The notes under the pieces are model-generated. The model had not been told where the DNA came from. It made no database searches and was given only the letters and a program-made list of their open reading frames with translations. From positions 1 to 64,000 of the forward strand of contig JAJFKU010000055.1 of the NCBI GenBank assembly GCA_021773035.1: a stretch of 64,000 nucleotides of DNA. Direction: 5' to 3'. Position numbers and translations under genes: made by a program. The stretch comes from Woeseiaceae bacterium (GTDB lineage: Bacteria > Pseudomonadota > Gammaproteobacteria > Steroidobacterales > Woeseiaceae). Shown here one piece after another: positions 36,091 through 45,772 of the stretch. How positions within the stretch are numbered: position 1 is the first letter of the stretch; each line of letters opens with the position of its first letter.

Positions 36091-36104
36091 GGCCCGTTAA
36101 CACT

Positions 36105-37289
36105 ATGCGAGTGATCACTGCTGGGTCCCCACGACTGCTGTTACTGTGCGCGATGTTTCAGATCACTGCTTGTTCGACAACGCCACCGACGCCTGCCCCG
36201 GAACCGGAGCCGCCGCCAACAGCGCCCGCCAAGCCACCGGCACCGATTGCGGTCCCTGCAAAACCCGACAAATCTCTGTTGCGTATCAGCATCGCATCCG
36301 TTGGTGACATGATGCTAGGCACGGACTACCCGGAGAACCATCTGCCCGACGACGATGGCGCCAGCTTCCTGGCGGGCGTCAGCGAGACCATCTCGGCGGC
36401 GGACATCGGTTTCGGTAATCTTGAGGGCGTACTCCTCGATGGCGGCGAGCCGGGGAAAAAATGCAGCAATCCGGCGGCCTGTTACCTGTTTCGCTCACCA
36501 ACCCGTTACGCAAGTCACTATAAAGACGCTGGTTTCGACGTGCTCAGCCTGGCAAACAACCACGCGCGGGATTTCGGCGAAGAGGGTCGCGACAGCAGCA
36601 TGGAGGCACTCGGTGCGCTCGGCATCGCTCATTCGGGGCGCGAGGGGGATTTCGCGATCATTGAGGCCGGTGGTCTTACCATCGCCTTTCTCGCCTACGC
36701 CGTTACCAAAAACTCCAACATGATGCTCGACTACGATTACGCGTTTACGACGATAGCGGCTCGTGCTGCGAAACACGACATCGTCGTCGTCTCATTTCAT
36801 GGCGGCGCGGAAGGTGTCGCCGCTACGCACATACCGTTTGCGGAAGAAGAATACTACGGCGAACCCCGGGGCGACGTTGTCTGGTTCGCACGCGGTGCCG
36901 TCGACGCCGGCGCCGACCTTGTCATCGGCCACGGACCACACGTTGTGCGCGGCATGGAACGCTATAAGGAGCGCCTGATCGCCTACAGCCTCGGCAATTT
37001 TGCCACGTACTACGGCATCAGCGTTGCCGGTATAAAAGGCGTCGCGCCGATTCTGACGGCGACACTCGATGGTTCAGGTGTCTTCCTCTCAGGTCAAATA
37101 ACGTCGACGGTACAGCTACGTCCCGCGGGGCCCGACATCGACGACAGGCAGCGCGCGCTGAATCTGATCCGCGGCCTGAGTATTGACGACTTCGCTAACC
37201 CCGGTCTGCGTTTCGAACCGGACGGCGACGTACTACCGACGAAACGAGCCCCGGTTGAGCCCCACCACCTAATCGTCGCTCCCGACTGA
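36105..37289 (+). CDS. CapA family lipoprotein (poly-gamma-glutamate capsule biosynthesis type)
   Basis: The 394-aa protein carries a lipobox (FQITACSTT, Cys about residue 24) and a Pro-rich linker to about residue 60. The catalytic domain is the metallophosphatase fold of CapA/PgsA: SVGDMMLGTD, FGNLEGVL, LANNHARDFGEEG, VSFHGGAE, VIGHGPHVVRG and YSLGNFATYYG. In Bacillus, CapA helps export poly-gamma-glutamate, but in Gram-negatives without capBC the role is unclear. None of the other cap genes are present here. Its 3' end overlaps the convergent ntrX gene by 21 bases. Confidence 0.85.
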   Translation: MRVITAGSPRLLLLCAMFQITACSTTPPTPAPEPEPPPTAPAKPPAPIAVPAKPDKSLLRISIASVGDMMLGTDYPENHLPDDDGASFLAGVSETISAADIGFGNLEGVLLDGGEPGKKCSNPAACYLFRSPTRYASHYKDAGFDVLSLANNHARDFGEEGRDSSMEALGALGIAHSGREGDFAIIEAGGLTIAFLAYAVTKNSNMMLDYDYAFTTIAARAAKHDIVVVSFHGGAEGVAATHIPFAEEEYYGEPRGDVVWFARGAVDAGADLVIGHGPHVVRGMERYKERLIAYSLGNFATYYGISVAGIKGVAPILTATLDGSGVFLSGQITSTVQLRPAGPDIDDRQRALNLIRGLSIDDFANPGLRFEPDGDVLPTKRAPVEPHHLIVAPD

Positions 37290-38636
37290 TTTGAAGTCGA
37301 CGCCGAGCGAGCGCAGCTTGCGGTACAGATGCGTGCGCTCCATTCCTACCCGCTTGGCAAGTTGCCCGACCTTGCCATCGCATAGCACCAGTTGCTGCTG
37401 CAGATAAGAGCGTTCAAAATGTTCGCGCGCTTCGCGCAGCGGTAACGCCAGCAAGTCCTGCTTGACCAGCGGCTCATCGACCGGCGCAACCGCCATGATC
37501 TCAGCCTCAACCTCATCGAGCGCGATATCCTCGCCATTGCCCGACAACAGCAGCCGCCTGACAAGATGCTTGAGTTCGCGAACATTGTCGGGCCACGGAT
37601 AGTTTCGCAGCCGGTTCTGTGCGGCGACGCTGAAGCGTCGAAACGTCAGGCCTTCGGCATCGACCAGCTTGTCGACGTAGTAGGTCAGCAGTTCCGGTAC
37701 GTCTTCGGAGTACTCGCGCAGTGGTGGAACCCGAAGACTCAGGACACCGAGCTGCGCAATCAGATCGCGCCGCAGGCGACCATTCTCGATTGAAACTTCA
37801 TAGTCGGCAGCAACCGTGGCGACAATTCGTACCGTCAGTTTCACCGGCAAAGATCCGCCGACCCGCATGAACTGGCCGTCTTCGATGGCGCCCAGAAGTA
37901 TCTTCTGCGCGCTGTCACCGAGATCCGAGACCTCATCGATAATCAATGTGCCGCCCGCTGCGCGTTCGAATGCGCCGGCGGTAACCTCACCGCCTTCTTC
38001 GCGACCCAGCAACTGCTCTTCGGCATTACTCTCTGTTACCGAAGCCGCTGTCAGGCTTGTCAGCGCTTCATCAGAACGGCGGCTGAGCGCATGCATGTAG
38101 CGTGCGAAAGCACCGCGGCCGGTCCCCGGCTCCCCGCTCAACAACACGAAACCATCGTGGCGGGCGTACTGCTGTACGCGCTCGCGAAGGGCCTGCATGA
38201 CGCCGCTGCGGCCAACCGGCGCCAGCAGTGCTGGCAACAGATTTCTGGCGGCTCGCGATTGCCGCCCGGCTGACTCCAGAGCCGACTCCACCGTCCGTAG
38301 AAGTTTCGCCAGCGACAACGGCTTCTCAACAAAATCGAAGGCGCCAAGTCGTGTCGCTTCCACTGCGGTATCGACCGTACCGTGCCCCGACATGATAACC
38401 ACCGGACAACCCAGGTCATTGCTATCCGACCATTCCCTGAGCAGCGTAATACCGTCCGTGTCGGGCATCCATATGTCCAGCAGAATAAGGTCGAACTTGC
38501 GATTCAGTCGGGCGGCTCGCGCCTCTTCGGCGTTCGCGGCGACGGTAACACCGTAGCCTTCGTCGGACAGAATGTCCTGGATCAGCGCGCGAATATCTTC
38601 TTCGTCATCGACGACCAGTACGTGAGGATTACTCAT
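37269..38636 (-). CDS. ntrX: NtrX-like response regulator with degenerate AAA+ domain
   Basis: This 455-aa regulator has a receiver domain (phosphoacceptor Asp54 in [10 protein letters not shown]), a central AAA+ domain (about 140-375) and a C-terminal Fis-type helix-turn-helix ([20 protein letters not shown]). The AAA+ part is unusual: Walker A reads GEPGTGRGA, with Arg174 in place of the catalytic Lys, and the sigma-54-contacting GAFTGA loop is absent ([16 protein letters not shown], 211-226). Walker B IIDE is kept. It therefore may not activate sigma-54 transcription. The kinase gene ntrY overlaps it by 4 bases and is the obvious partner. trkA, often next in this cluster, is missing. Confidence 0.87.
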   Translation of the reverse strand: MSNPHVLVVDDEEDIRALIQDILSDEGYGVTVAANAEEARAARLNRKFDLILLDIWMPDTDGITLLREWSDSNDLGCPVVIMSGHGTVDTAVEATRLGAFDFVEKPLSLAKLLRTVESALESAGRQSRAARNLLPALLAPVGRSGVMQALRERVQQYARHDGFVLLSGEPGTGRGAFARYMHALSRRSDEALTSLTAASVTESNAEEQLLGREEGGEVTAGAFERAAGGTLIIDEVSDLGDSAQKILLGAIEDGQFMRVGGSLPVKLTVRIVATVAADYEVSIENGRLRRDLIAQLGVLSLRVPPLREYSEDVPELLTYYVDKLVDAEGLTFRRFSVAAQNRLRNYPWPDNVRELKHLVRRLLLSGNGEDIALDEVEAEIMAVAPVDEPLVKQDLLALPLREAREHFERSYLQQQLVLCDGKVGQLAKRVGMERTHLYRKLRSLGVDFKSVGSDD

Positions 38637-40876
38637 GCCTGCTCTCTCCTTTTATCGGCGCGACCTGGCGCCTTGGCGATCATCATTTCCCTGGCCGTTT
38701 CATTGAGCGGCAAACGAATGCTAATCATTGCTCCTCCGTCGCTGCGGTTTCTGGCGCGGATTGAGCCTATGTGTTCTTCCACGAGTTTCTTGACGATGGC
38801 AAGACCGAGACCGGTGCCCTTGGGTTTTGTGGTCACATAGGGGTCGAAAATCTGGCTCATCGAGCCGGTTTCAAAGCCCGGCCCGTTGTCCTCGACGCGA
38901 ATCTGCACGAAGTCCACACCGTCGAACTCGGCGGCGCCAATCTGGACGTCGATACGACCGTCGTTTGTGCCCTCCAGCGCCTCGACAGCGTTGCGTATGA
39001 GATTGTGCAGTATCTGCCGAACGCGCCCCATATCCCCGTCGACCAACGGTATTGTCGGGTCCGATGTCAGAACGATCTCAAGATCGCTCTCCTGCGTGCG
39101 GTAGAGATCGACGATCTCATGGGCAAGTTTGTCGAGGTCGAAGCGACTGATATCCATATCCGGCGCACGTGCATAGTCGCTGAATGCGTTCACCATCTCT
39201 TTCATGGCCTCGACCTGTTGCACGATCGTGTGCGTGGCTCGATCAAGAATCTGCGCTTCGTCCTCATCCATCGTGTTGAGGTATTTGCGACGCATGCGCT
39301 CCGCCGATAACTGAATAGGCGTCAGCGGATTCTTGATTTCATGTGCCAGCCGACGTGCGACTTCACCCCATGCTGCATCTCTTTGCGCCTGCAACAGCGC
39401 CGTGATGTCGTCGAAAACGATGACGTAGCCGGCGGGGCTGTCATCGTCGCCCGGCAGGGTTGTACAGGCGCATGTCAGCACGCGTCGGCCGACCTCACCG
39501 CGCAGCACGATCTGTTCACGCCACTCAGTTTCGCCAGCGTCAAGATGCACACAGGCGACGTCGACGAACTGCTCAAGCAACGGCTTCCCTTTGGCCACAT
39601 CGCGAATCGATTCCCCGGACTTGTTTTCCAGGGTTACTCCAAGAATCGAACCCGAGGCCTGATTTGCCGTGCGTATCCTGAGGTCCGATTCCAGGGCAAG
39701 AACACCGGTCGACAGTCGCGCCAGAATCACCTCAAGGTTGGTCCGCTCTGCCTCGACCAGCGCCTGGCTGAGCGTCGCTTCACGTCGAGCCGTCGCGAGT
39801 CGCTGCGTCATATCGTTGAATGAACTGATTAGAAAACCGATTTCGTCCCTTGTCGGCGTTGGCAAACGGGTGTCGAAATCGCCCATGGCAACAGCGCGTG
39901 TGCCGGCAACAAGGTCCTGTATCGGGGCGACCAGGCGCCGCGACAGGACAAAAGCACCGTAGATTGCCGCCAACAAGCTGAGCAGCAACACGAATGTCAG
40001 CGTCAACGTCAGCAAATCCTTTAAGTCTTCGCGAAAGAAGATCAGCTGCTGATACTCGGAGTAGGAATTTTCGACACTGTTGATCATGTTCCCAAGTCGT
40101 TCTTCCACCGGAAAATGCGCCTGAATAATCCGCGTCTGCCGCAAACGATTGCCACGATAGGTGAATGACACGGCTGTACGAATTTCAGCGTTCCCGGTGC
40201 CGAGCAGCTCAAGGCTTACGAACGGTCGGTCCTGTCGCATCTGCAATGCGACTTCTTCCGACAGCGGCTTCGGCAGACTGGCAGCTGAGCGGTCGGTACT
40301 GGTCCAAAGAACGCTGTTGTTGGTACCGAATAAGGTCACCTCACTTGCACCGCTCTCGCGACGCAGCATGCTGAGCTCGAACCCCAGCTGGCGGTCGGGC
40401 ACCGAGGTCAGCTTCTGCGCGATTTGCGTTGTCGCGTAGAGGTTTTGCCGTTTGCGAAATTCGATCGCCGCCCGGCTCAGCGCGAGCGCATTGTCGAGCC
40501 CTTCCTCTACCTGCACGTTAAACCAGCTGTCGATACCACGATTGATGAACTGGATCGAAAAGTAGAAGACGACGATCAGCGGCAGTACGGCGAGACCGAC
40601 GAACATGCCGACCATGCGCGCCTTGAGTTTTGCACCGGGGACATTTTCGCGGTAGTCGCGCAGCAACCGCCAGAGATTCCCGATGAGAATGAGAAACAGG
40701 ATAACTCCGCCGGCAACGTTGATTGCCAGAATAATGCCCTGCAGCCGGTCGAAGTCATCGGAACGCTGTACGGTCTTCGTCAACAGAAACAGCGCGGCCA
40801 GCACCAGCACGACGCCTGCGGCGCCCATCAGGGTCAGGAATATGCGCTTTAGCGTTCTAACGACCATTCGAACCAT
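38633..40876 (-). CDS. ntrY: NtrY-like sensor histidine kinase
   Basis: This protein of about 747 aa is a membrane-bound kinase. Two N-terminal helices are followed by a third ([15 protein letters not shown]), an extracytoplasmic loop of about 200 residues, and another helix near residue 290 ([22 protein letters not shown]). A HAMP domain, a PAS domain ([19 protein letters not shown]), a HisKA box ([20 protein letters not shown]) and an ATPase domain ([27 protein letters not shown]) follow. NtrY senses nitrogen or redox status in other bacteria. Starts at GTG 40894, ATG 40876 and ATG 40867 are all possible; the first region overlaps the DUF4390 gene. Confidence 0.9.
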   Translation of the reverse strand: MVRMVVRTLKRIFLTLMGAAGVVLVLAALFLLTKTVQRSDDFDRLQGIILAINVAGGVILFLILIGNLWRLLRDYRENVPGAKLKARMVGMFVGLAVLPLIVVFYFSIQFINRGIDSWFNVQVEEGLDNALALSRAAIEFRKRQNLYATTQIAQKLTSVPDRQLGFELSMLRRESGASEVTLFGTNNSVLWTSTDRSAASLPKPLSEEVALQMRQDRPFVSLELLGTGNAEIRTAVSFTYRGNRLRQTRIIQAHFPVEERLGNMINSVENSYSEYQQLIFFREDLKDLLTLTLTFVLLLSLLAAIYGAFVLSRRLVAPIQDLVAGTRAVAMGDFDTRLPTPTRDEIGFLISSFNDMTQRLATARREATLSQALVEAERTNLEVILARLSTGVLALESDLRIRTANQASGSILGVTLENKSGESIRDVAKGKPLLEQFVDVACVHLDAGETEWREQIVLRGEVGRRVLTCACTTLPGDDDSPAGYVIVFDDITALLQAQRDAAWGEVARRLAHEIKNPLTPIQLSAERMRRKYLNTMDEDEAQILDRATHTIVQQVEAMKEMVNAFSDYARAPDMDISRFDLDKLAHEIVDLYRTQESDLEIVLTSDPTIPLVDGDMGRVRQILHNLIRNAVEALEGTNDGRIDVQIGAAEFDGVDFVQIRVEDNGPGFETGSMSQIFDPYVTTKPKGTGLGLAIVKKLVEEHIGSIRARNRSDGGAMISIRLPLNETAREMMIAKAPGRADKRREQA

Positions 40877-41451
40877 TCGCTTTGCAGCTGCCACTGACCG
40901 CGCCAGAAAAACAGCAGTCGTAGCGGCGCAGGGTATTGCTGTGTATTGAGCATCGCCCGCAGACGTAAGCGGTAGGTCTTGTCTGCGAGCAACAGGGCAT
41001 CATCAATCACGGGCAAACCCTGGATGCGACCCAGGCTGTTTAGCGCGGAGTAGAGCGTTGCGAAGGAGTCCTGATCTCCACTGTTCAGATTCTTAACGAT
41101 GTAGCGCTGGCTCAAGGGACGAAACTCAAGCTCGTAGCGGGTGGCAAGTTCGGCCTCGACGCTGTCAACCAGGTACCGCTTTACACGGATCACCTGCATT
41201 TGCATCTCGATCGTCAGAGTGACGCCGCTTTCCAGTGCTGCGAGTGCCTCGCTACTCAAGACGAGCTGTAGGCGCGCGTCCAGTGTATGAACGCCGTCTA
41301 TCGGCCGTGTCGACGCAGAGCGAACCTCGAAATAGCCTTCGCGTTCGACGTCTTCCTGCGCAAGGCCACTGCCAAGCGCCAGCACGGCAAGCAGCGCCAG
41401 CAAAGGGCGGCGCAACGATTGGACGTATTCGATGGGGGTGGTTCGGGGCAT
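40849..41451 (-). CDS. DUF4390 domain protein
   Basis: The 200-aa product (ATG 41451) has a signal peptide-like hydrophobic stretch ([19 protein letters not shown]) and a mature beta-rich part of the DUF4390 type: [44 protein letters not shown] and [16 protein letters not shown] at the end. The family always sits between rsmB and ntrY in many beta- and gammaproteobacteria and its role is unknown; it may be a periplasmic partner of NtrY. The gene starts 9 bp after rsmB and its 3' end overlaps ntrY. Confidence 0.85.
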   Translation of the reverse strand: MPRTTPIEYVQSLRRPLLALLAVLALGSGLAQEDVEREGYFEVRSASTRPIDGVHTLDARLQLVLSSEALAALESGVTLTIEMQMQVIRVKRYLVDSVEAELATRYELEFRPLSQRYIVKNLNSGDQDSFATLYSALNSLGRIQGLPVIDDALLLADKTYRLRLRAMLNTQQYPAPLRLLFFWRGQWQLQSEWFEWSLER

Positions 41452-41459
41452 GTTGATCT

Positions 41460-42803
41460 TCAGGAAACCTTCTTTTTTTGTAAGGCCGCGTAGTAAAAGC
41501 CATCCAGTCCCGCCGTTCCCGGCAGAATCTGATAACCACACGCCTTCCTCAGCATTAGATCGCGGATGTTGTAATTTGGCAACACATCGTTTTCAAGCGC
41601 ATCGTCATGCTCCTTCAGAAACGGCCCAACTACGCCGTCATTCTCCGCCGCCAGGACCGAGCAGGTCGCGTATAAAAGCGTCCCGCCGGGGGCCAGCAAC
41701 GCCCAAAGCGTATCCAAAAGCCTTTTTTGCAGCGTCGCCAGGTTTGCCAGATCGCTTTCGCGACGCAGCAGTTTGATGTCCGGATGACGTCGGATTACGC
41801 CCGTCGCCGAGCACGGCGCGTCCAGCAAAATACGCTCGAACGGCAGGCTATCCCACCATTCTTCTGGATTCGATGCGTCGGCAGCAATAATAGTTGCATC
41901 GCAGCCTATGCGGGCGAGATTGTCTTCAATGCCGCAGATTCGCGGTTTATCGCTGTCCACGGCCACCAGCGCGAGTCTGTCAGCGGCGAGTTCCAGCAGA
42001 TGGCCGGTTTTACCGCCCGGCGCCGCACAGGCGTCCAGCACGCGGCTTTTGCTCGGCACGGGCGGCAGGTCCTGCAGCAACCAATGAGCGGCGATCTGGG
42101 CAGCGGCGTCCTGCACGGATACATCGCCGGCAGCAAAACCGGGCAGGCCGTCAACGGCTTGCGGTTTCTGCAGGCGGACAGCATCCGGGATTCCGGCCAG
42201 TCCGCTTGCCTCAACCCCCGCCTCGTGAAGTCGCTGCAGGTAAGCAGCGCCGGAGTTTCTTGCGGCATTCGCCCGCAACCACATCGGTGCCCGCTCGTTA
42301 TTTGCGCGCAGAATCTGTTGCCAGTCGTCGGGCCAGTCCGAACGGATCGCCTCGATCAGCCACGTCGGATGATTCCATTCCGACTGCGGGTCTTTAACAT
42401 CGCGAGTCGCGATCTGCTCGCGAGTAAAGCGCCGCAGACACGCGTTCACAAGGCCCGCGAGCTTGGGCCTGCCGAGCGCCCGCGACGCCTCGACGGTCTC
42501 CGACACCACCGCATGGTCGGGAATTCTCATCTCGCATAGTTGATACAAACCAATCGCGATGAGTGAATTAACGACACGATCGCGCTTGCGCAGTGGTTTG
42601 CTGAGCAATTGCTCTGCCCAGTTCCTAAGCTGCCAGTGGTGCCGCAGGCTTCCGTAACACAGCATGCGCAACAGCGGGCGATCATCGACAGCAAGTCGTG
42701 ACTCGTACTTTACGATGGACGCATCGAGTGAACGCCCGTCGTTGACAACGCCATCGACCAGTTCGGCAGCAACTGCCCGCACCTTCGCCCCGGACGACTT
42801 CAC
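41460..42803 (-). CDS. rsmB: 16S rRNA (cytosine(967)-C5)-methyltransferase
   Basis: RsmB (447 aa) methylates C967 of 16S rRNA. An N-terminal NusB-like RNA-binding domain (residues 1-130) precedes the Rossmann methyltransferase: SAM motif VLDACAAPGGKTGHLLELA (about residue 252), the catalytic Cys in DAPCSATGVIRRHPDIK and the second Cys in YATCSVLAAEN. This two-cysteine RNA m5C mechanism is complete. It overlaps fmt by 4 bases, and the operon order def-fmt-rsmB is conserved. Confidence 0.94.
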   Translation of the reverse strand: MKSSGAKVRAVAAELVDGVVNDGRSLDASIVKYESRLAVDDRPLLRMLCYGSLRHHWQLRNWAEQLLSKPLRKRDRVVNSLIAIGLYQLCEMRIPDHAVVSETVEASRALGRPKLAGLVNACLRRFTREQIATRDVKDPQSEWNHPTWLIEAIRSDWPDDWQQILRANNERAPMWLRANAARNSGAAYLQRLHEAGVEASGLAGIPDAVRLQKPQAVDGLPGFAAGDVSVQDAAAQIAAHWLLQDLPPVPSKSRVLDACAAPGGKTGHLLELAADRLALVAVDSDKPRICGIEDNLARIGCDATIIAADASNPEEWWDSLPFERILLDAPCSATGVIRRHPDIKLLRRESDLANLATLQKRLLDTLWALLAPGGTLLYATCSVLAAENDGVVGPFLKEHDDALENDVLPNYNIRDLMLRKACGYQILPGTAGLDGFYYAALQKKKVS

Positions 42804-43732
42804 CGCGACAAATCGATCTGGGCGACAAACTCGCGCGCGGACACACGTCGCTTGCCGGGCAATTGCAATACCGTCAGTCTCAGGCCGTCACGCGCGCAGG
42901 CAACGATAATCGCCTCATTATCGTATTGCACAAACGAACCCGCCGTGGCGTCGATGCCGGTAATCACTTCTGCCTGCCAGACCTTGACTCTCAATTCGTC
43001 TTCACCCGCTCTCGACAGAAAAAACGCCCCTGGCGCGGGGTTGTAGGCGCGCACATGACGATGCAGGTCTTCAGCTGCCAGCGTCCAGTCCAGTTCTGCA
43101 TCCTGTTTTTTGATCTTGCCTGCATAAGTCGCCAGGGACTCATCCTGCTCGAAGGCAACGAGTTCGCCGCTGAGAATCTTCGGCAGATCGTCGATCAGTA
43201 AACGCGCGCCAATCGCGGCAAGGCGATCGTGCAACTGGCCCGCACTCTCGCCGTCGCCGATAGCGATGCTGCGCTCAGAAAAGACCGGGCCGCAATCCAG
43301 GCCTGCGGTCATGCGCATCAGGCTAACGCCCGTGGCCGCATCAGCGGCGAGAATTGCAGCCTGTATCGGTGCAGCACCTCGCCAACGCGGCAACAAGGAC
43401 GCGTGGACATTGAGGCAGCCATGCTGCGGCGTATCCAGAATGTTCTGTGGCAACAGCAATCCGTAGGCTGCAACGATCATCAGGTCGGGCTGCAATGATG
43501 CGAGCTCCGTGGCGGCGGCATCGTCACGCAGCGTCTCCGGTTGCAGAAGCCTGATGCCACATTCTTCGGCATAGCGCTTAACCGGACTTGCGGTCAGCCG
43601 CCTGCCGCGCCCGGCGGGTCTGTCCGGCTGCGTATAAACGGCGACAGGTGCCTGCCCGGCATCGACCAGTGCTGTCAACGACGCGAGCGCGAACTCCGGC
43701 GTACCGGCAAATACTATGCGGGGATTATTCAA
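42800..43732 (-). CDS. fmt: Methionyl-tRNA formyltransferase
   Basis: Fmt (310 aa) formylates Met-tRNAi with 10-formyltetrahydrofolate before translation initiation. It starts RIVFAGTPEFALASLTALV, has the folate-binding/catalytic segment (LNVHASLLPRWRGAAPIQAAI, with the Asn-His pair, about residues 106-126) and SLMRMTAGLDCGPVF, and a C-terminal OB-like domain that binds tRNA. It follows def after 11 bp and overlaps rsmB, matching the familiar cluster. Confidence 0.96.
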   Translation of the reverse strand: MNNPRIVFAGTPEFALASLTALVDAGQAPVAVYTQPDRPAGRGRRLTASPVKRYAEECGIRLLQPETLRDDAAATELASLQPDLMIVAAYGLLLPQNILDTPQHGCLNVHASLLPRWRGAAPIQAAILAADAATGVSLMRMTAGLDCGPVFSERSIAIGDGESAGQLHDRLAAIGARLLIDDLPKILSGELVAFEQDESLATYAGKIKKQDAELDWTLAAEDLHRHVRAYNPAPGAFFLSRAGEDELRVKVWQAEVITGIDATAGSFVQYDNEAIIVACARDGLRLTVLQLPGKRRVSAREFVAQIDLSR

Positions 43733-43743
43733 ATGCCGACGAC

Positions 43744-44259
43744 CTAGACTACGTCTGCAACCTGCTGACGTCGTTCTTTGACAAGCTTCTTGCGAATGCG
43801 CTGTCGTTTAGCCTCGGACAGGTAGTCAACGAACAGTTTGCCATCGAGATGATCCATCTCATGCTGAATACAGACCGCGAGCAAACCAGAGGCCTCGAGC
43901 TCAACCTCTTTCCCTTCACGGTCCAGGAAGCGCACCTTGATGCTCTCGGCCCTCTCCACCTCCTCGAAATACCCCGGTACCGACAGACACCCTTCGTCGG
44001 TAACCGTTACACCGTCTTTTTCCAGAATCTCGGGGTTGATCAGCACATGCGGTGCGTCCTTGTCCGCCGAGACGTCGGTCACGAGCAGACGCCGGTGAAC
44101 GTCAACCTGGGTGGCGGCCAGCCCGATGCCGGGCGCCTCATACATCGTTTCGAACAGATCGTCGATGAACGCGCGCAACTCATCGTCAACGACCGCAACC
44201 GGGGCCGCTTTGGTCCTGAGACGAGGATCAGGAAATTCGAGAATCTTTAGTTTTGCCAT
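43744..44259 (-). CDS. def: Peptide deformylase
   Basis: Def (171 aa) removes the formyl group from nascent proteins. All three metal-binding motifs are present: GIGLAATQV (44-52), EGCLSVPG (Cys91) and QHEMDHLDG (His133, Glu134, His137). The start is ATG 44259 ([11 protein letters not shown]); upstream in-frame codons are not family-like. A good sigma-70 promoter lies about 50 bp upstream, at 44315-44343. It heads the minus-strand operon through ntrX. Confidence 0.96.
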   Translation of the reverse strand: MAKLKILEFPDPRLRTKAAPVAVVDDELRAFIDDLFETMYEAPGIGLAATQVDVHRRLLVTDVSADKDAPHVLINPEILEKDGVTVTDEGCLSVPGYFEEVERAESIKVRFLDREGKEVELEASGLLAVCIQHEMDHLDGKLFVDYLSEAKRQRIRKKLVKERRQQVADVV

Positions 44260-44314
44260 AATTTGAACATAAGCCGGTAGACTCAGTTTTGGGCCAAAAT
44301 GGGCCCTTTCAAAC

Positions 44315-44343
44315 ATAATAAATAGGCCGGTATTTCGTGTGAA
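44315..44343 (-). promoter_or_regulatory. Sigma-70 promoter for the def operon
   Basis: On the minus strand TTCACA (complement of 44338-44343) and TATTAT (complement of 44315-44320) are separated by 17 bases. Both match the -35 and -10 consensus at five of six positions. Predicted transcription starts near 44308, giving a leader of about 50 nt before the def ATG. No competing site in the 281-bp divergent region is as good on this strand. Confidence 0.55.
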
Positions 44344-44367
44344 TTACCCGAAAAGCGACCTAAATGT

Positions 44368-44397
44368 TTGACTTTATTGAATAAGATATCAGACAAT
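44368..44397 (+). promoter_or_regulatory. Weak promoter candidate for the LysM lipoprotein gene
   Basis: TTGACT at 44368-44373 and GACAAT at 44392-44397 are spaced 18 bp apart on the plus strand. The -35 matches five of six positions and the -10 four of six. The leader would then be about 140 nt, which is long. A second AT-rich patch nearer the gene (TAGTATAGC near 44480) lacks a -35. Confidence 0.3.
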
Positions 44398-44540
44398 GCC
44401 GCCTGAAATAGGTCTTTCCGGACGCTGTTTGGGGCCGGAAATGTGACGTACAGCAGCCTCGGTAGCACCGGAACGACATAGTATAGCAATGCCTCGTAAG
44501 TACAGGTCCAAACCTATTTTTTAGGGAGCAACCGCGAATT

Positions 44541-45716
44541 ATGCCTCTTAGCAAGAATTGCCCGAAAATGAGCCTCCGACTGACCATGGTCGCACTGGCT
44601 GCAGCACTGGCAGGATGTTCGTCGAATCCGTCAGACAGCAGCTATGAGTCGCAGGGCCCAATATCCACTGCCTCGACGACAAGCTCGCAAAGCCCGGCGG
44701 ATACGTATGGCGCGGACACGGCGACGAGCTACGAACCGGTGCTTCAGCGCGTCAGTGAACCGGTACCGCTGGCCGATGGCCACCCGAACGAATACGTGGT
44801 GCAGGTCGGCGATACGCTATGGGACATTGCTGCCACGTTTCTTAACGATCCCTGGTACTGGCCGGAAATCTGGTACGTCAACCCGGATATCGAGAACCCC
44901 CACCTGATTTACCCCGGGGATGTTCTCGGTCTCATCTACATCGACGGTCAGCCGCGAATTACCAACGTGCGCGCCTCGACCTACCGACTATCGCCGCAGG
45001 CACGCGTAACACCGCTGTCACAAGCCGTGACCAGCATTCCTTTTGAGGCCGTCGCTGCCTTCCTGAGTTCCGGCGTCGTGCTCGAGAAAGAACAGGCCGA
45101 CTCGCTGCCGTATCTTTTCCAGACGCGCGGTGATCACCTGATCGCGTCAGCCGGTAACGAAGTTTACGTCCGCGGTATTCAAGACGATGTCGTGAGTGCG
45201 CGTTACAACATTGTTCACATCGGCGACCCGCTGATCGATCCCGACGACGACCGCCTGATCGGTTATCACGGCATCATGATTGGCGAGGGCAGTCTGCGCC
45301 GTACCGGTGACCCGGCCACGGTCGCACTGACCAGCACCAACCAGGAAGCAATCATGGGGGATCGCCTGCTGCCTGCCTCGGTCGACGTACCGCTGAATTT
45401 CTTCCCACGCTCTCCCAGCAGCGACATCGATGGCCGTATTATCTCGGTTGTCGGCGGCGTATCGCTGATCGGTCAATACCAGGTTGTTGTCATGAACCGC
45501 GGTTCCAGCAACGGCTTATCGGTTGGTGACGTTCTTTCGGTATTCCAGTACGGCGATGTCGTTGAAGATCGTTTCGGCGGCGGCACCGTTAAACTACCGG
45601 ATGAACAAGCCGGTACGATTATGGTCTTCAAGACCTACGACCGTATCAGCTACGGACTCGTCATGGAGGCGACGGACGCTATTCATATACATGACGCTAT
45701 ACGTAACCCGATCTGA
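44541..45716 (+). CDS. LysM domain lipoprotein
   Basis: This 391-aa envelope protein has a lipobox (ALAAALAGCSSN, Cys about residue 28), a Ser/Thr-rich linker and one LysM domain (about 85-135: YVVQVGDTLWDIAATFLNDPWYWPEIWYVNPD), which binds peptidoglycan glycan chains. The remaining 250 residues are beta-rich with no motif I recognise. It is the family of LysM proteins encoded beside dprA in many gammaproteobacteria. An AGGGAG site lies 12 bases upstream and a strong terminator (45742-45767) follows. Confidence 0.86.
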   Translation: MPLSKNCPKMSLRLTMVALAAALAGCSSNPSDSSYESQGPISTASTTSSQSPADTYGADTATSYEPVLQRVSEPVPLADGHPNEYVVQVGDTLWDIAATFLNDPWYWPEIWYVNPDIENPHLIYPGDVLGLIYIDGQPRITNVRASTYRLSPQARVTPLSQAVTSIPFEAVAAFLSSGVVLEKEQADSLPYLFQTRGDHLIASAGNEVYVRGIQDDVVSARYNIVHIGDPLIDPDDDRLIGYHGIMIGEGSLRRTGDPATVALTSTNQEAIMGDRLLPASVDVPLNFFPRSPSSDIDGRIISVVGGVSLIGQYQVVVMNRGSSNGLSVGDVLSVFQYGDVVEDRFGGGTVKLPDEQAGTIMVFKTYDRISYGLVMEATDAIHIHDAIRNPI

Positions 45717-45741
45717 CGGCTCTGTAATGCTTTAACATCGA

Positions 45742-45767
45742 ACGGCGCTCTCGGGCGCCGTTTTTTT
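45742..45767 (+). terminator. Intrinsic terminator of the LysM gene
   Basis: ACGGCGC (45742-45748) pairs with GCGCCGT (45755-45761) around a 6-nt loop and is followed by seven T residues (45761-45767). It lies 26 bp after the stop and separates this gene from the structured repeat. Confidence 0.88.
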
Positions 45768-45772
45768 GTTTC

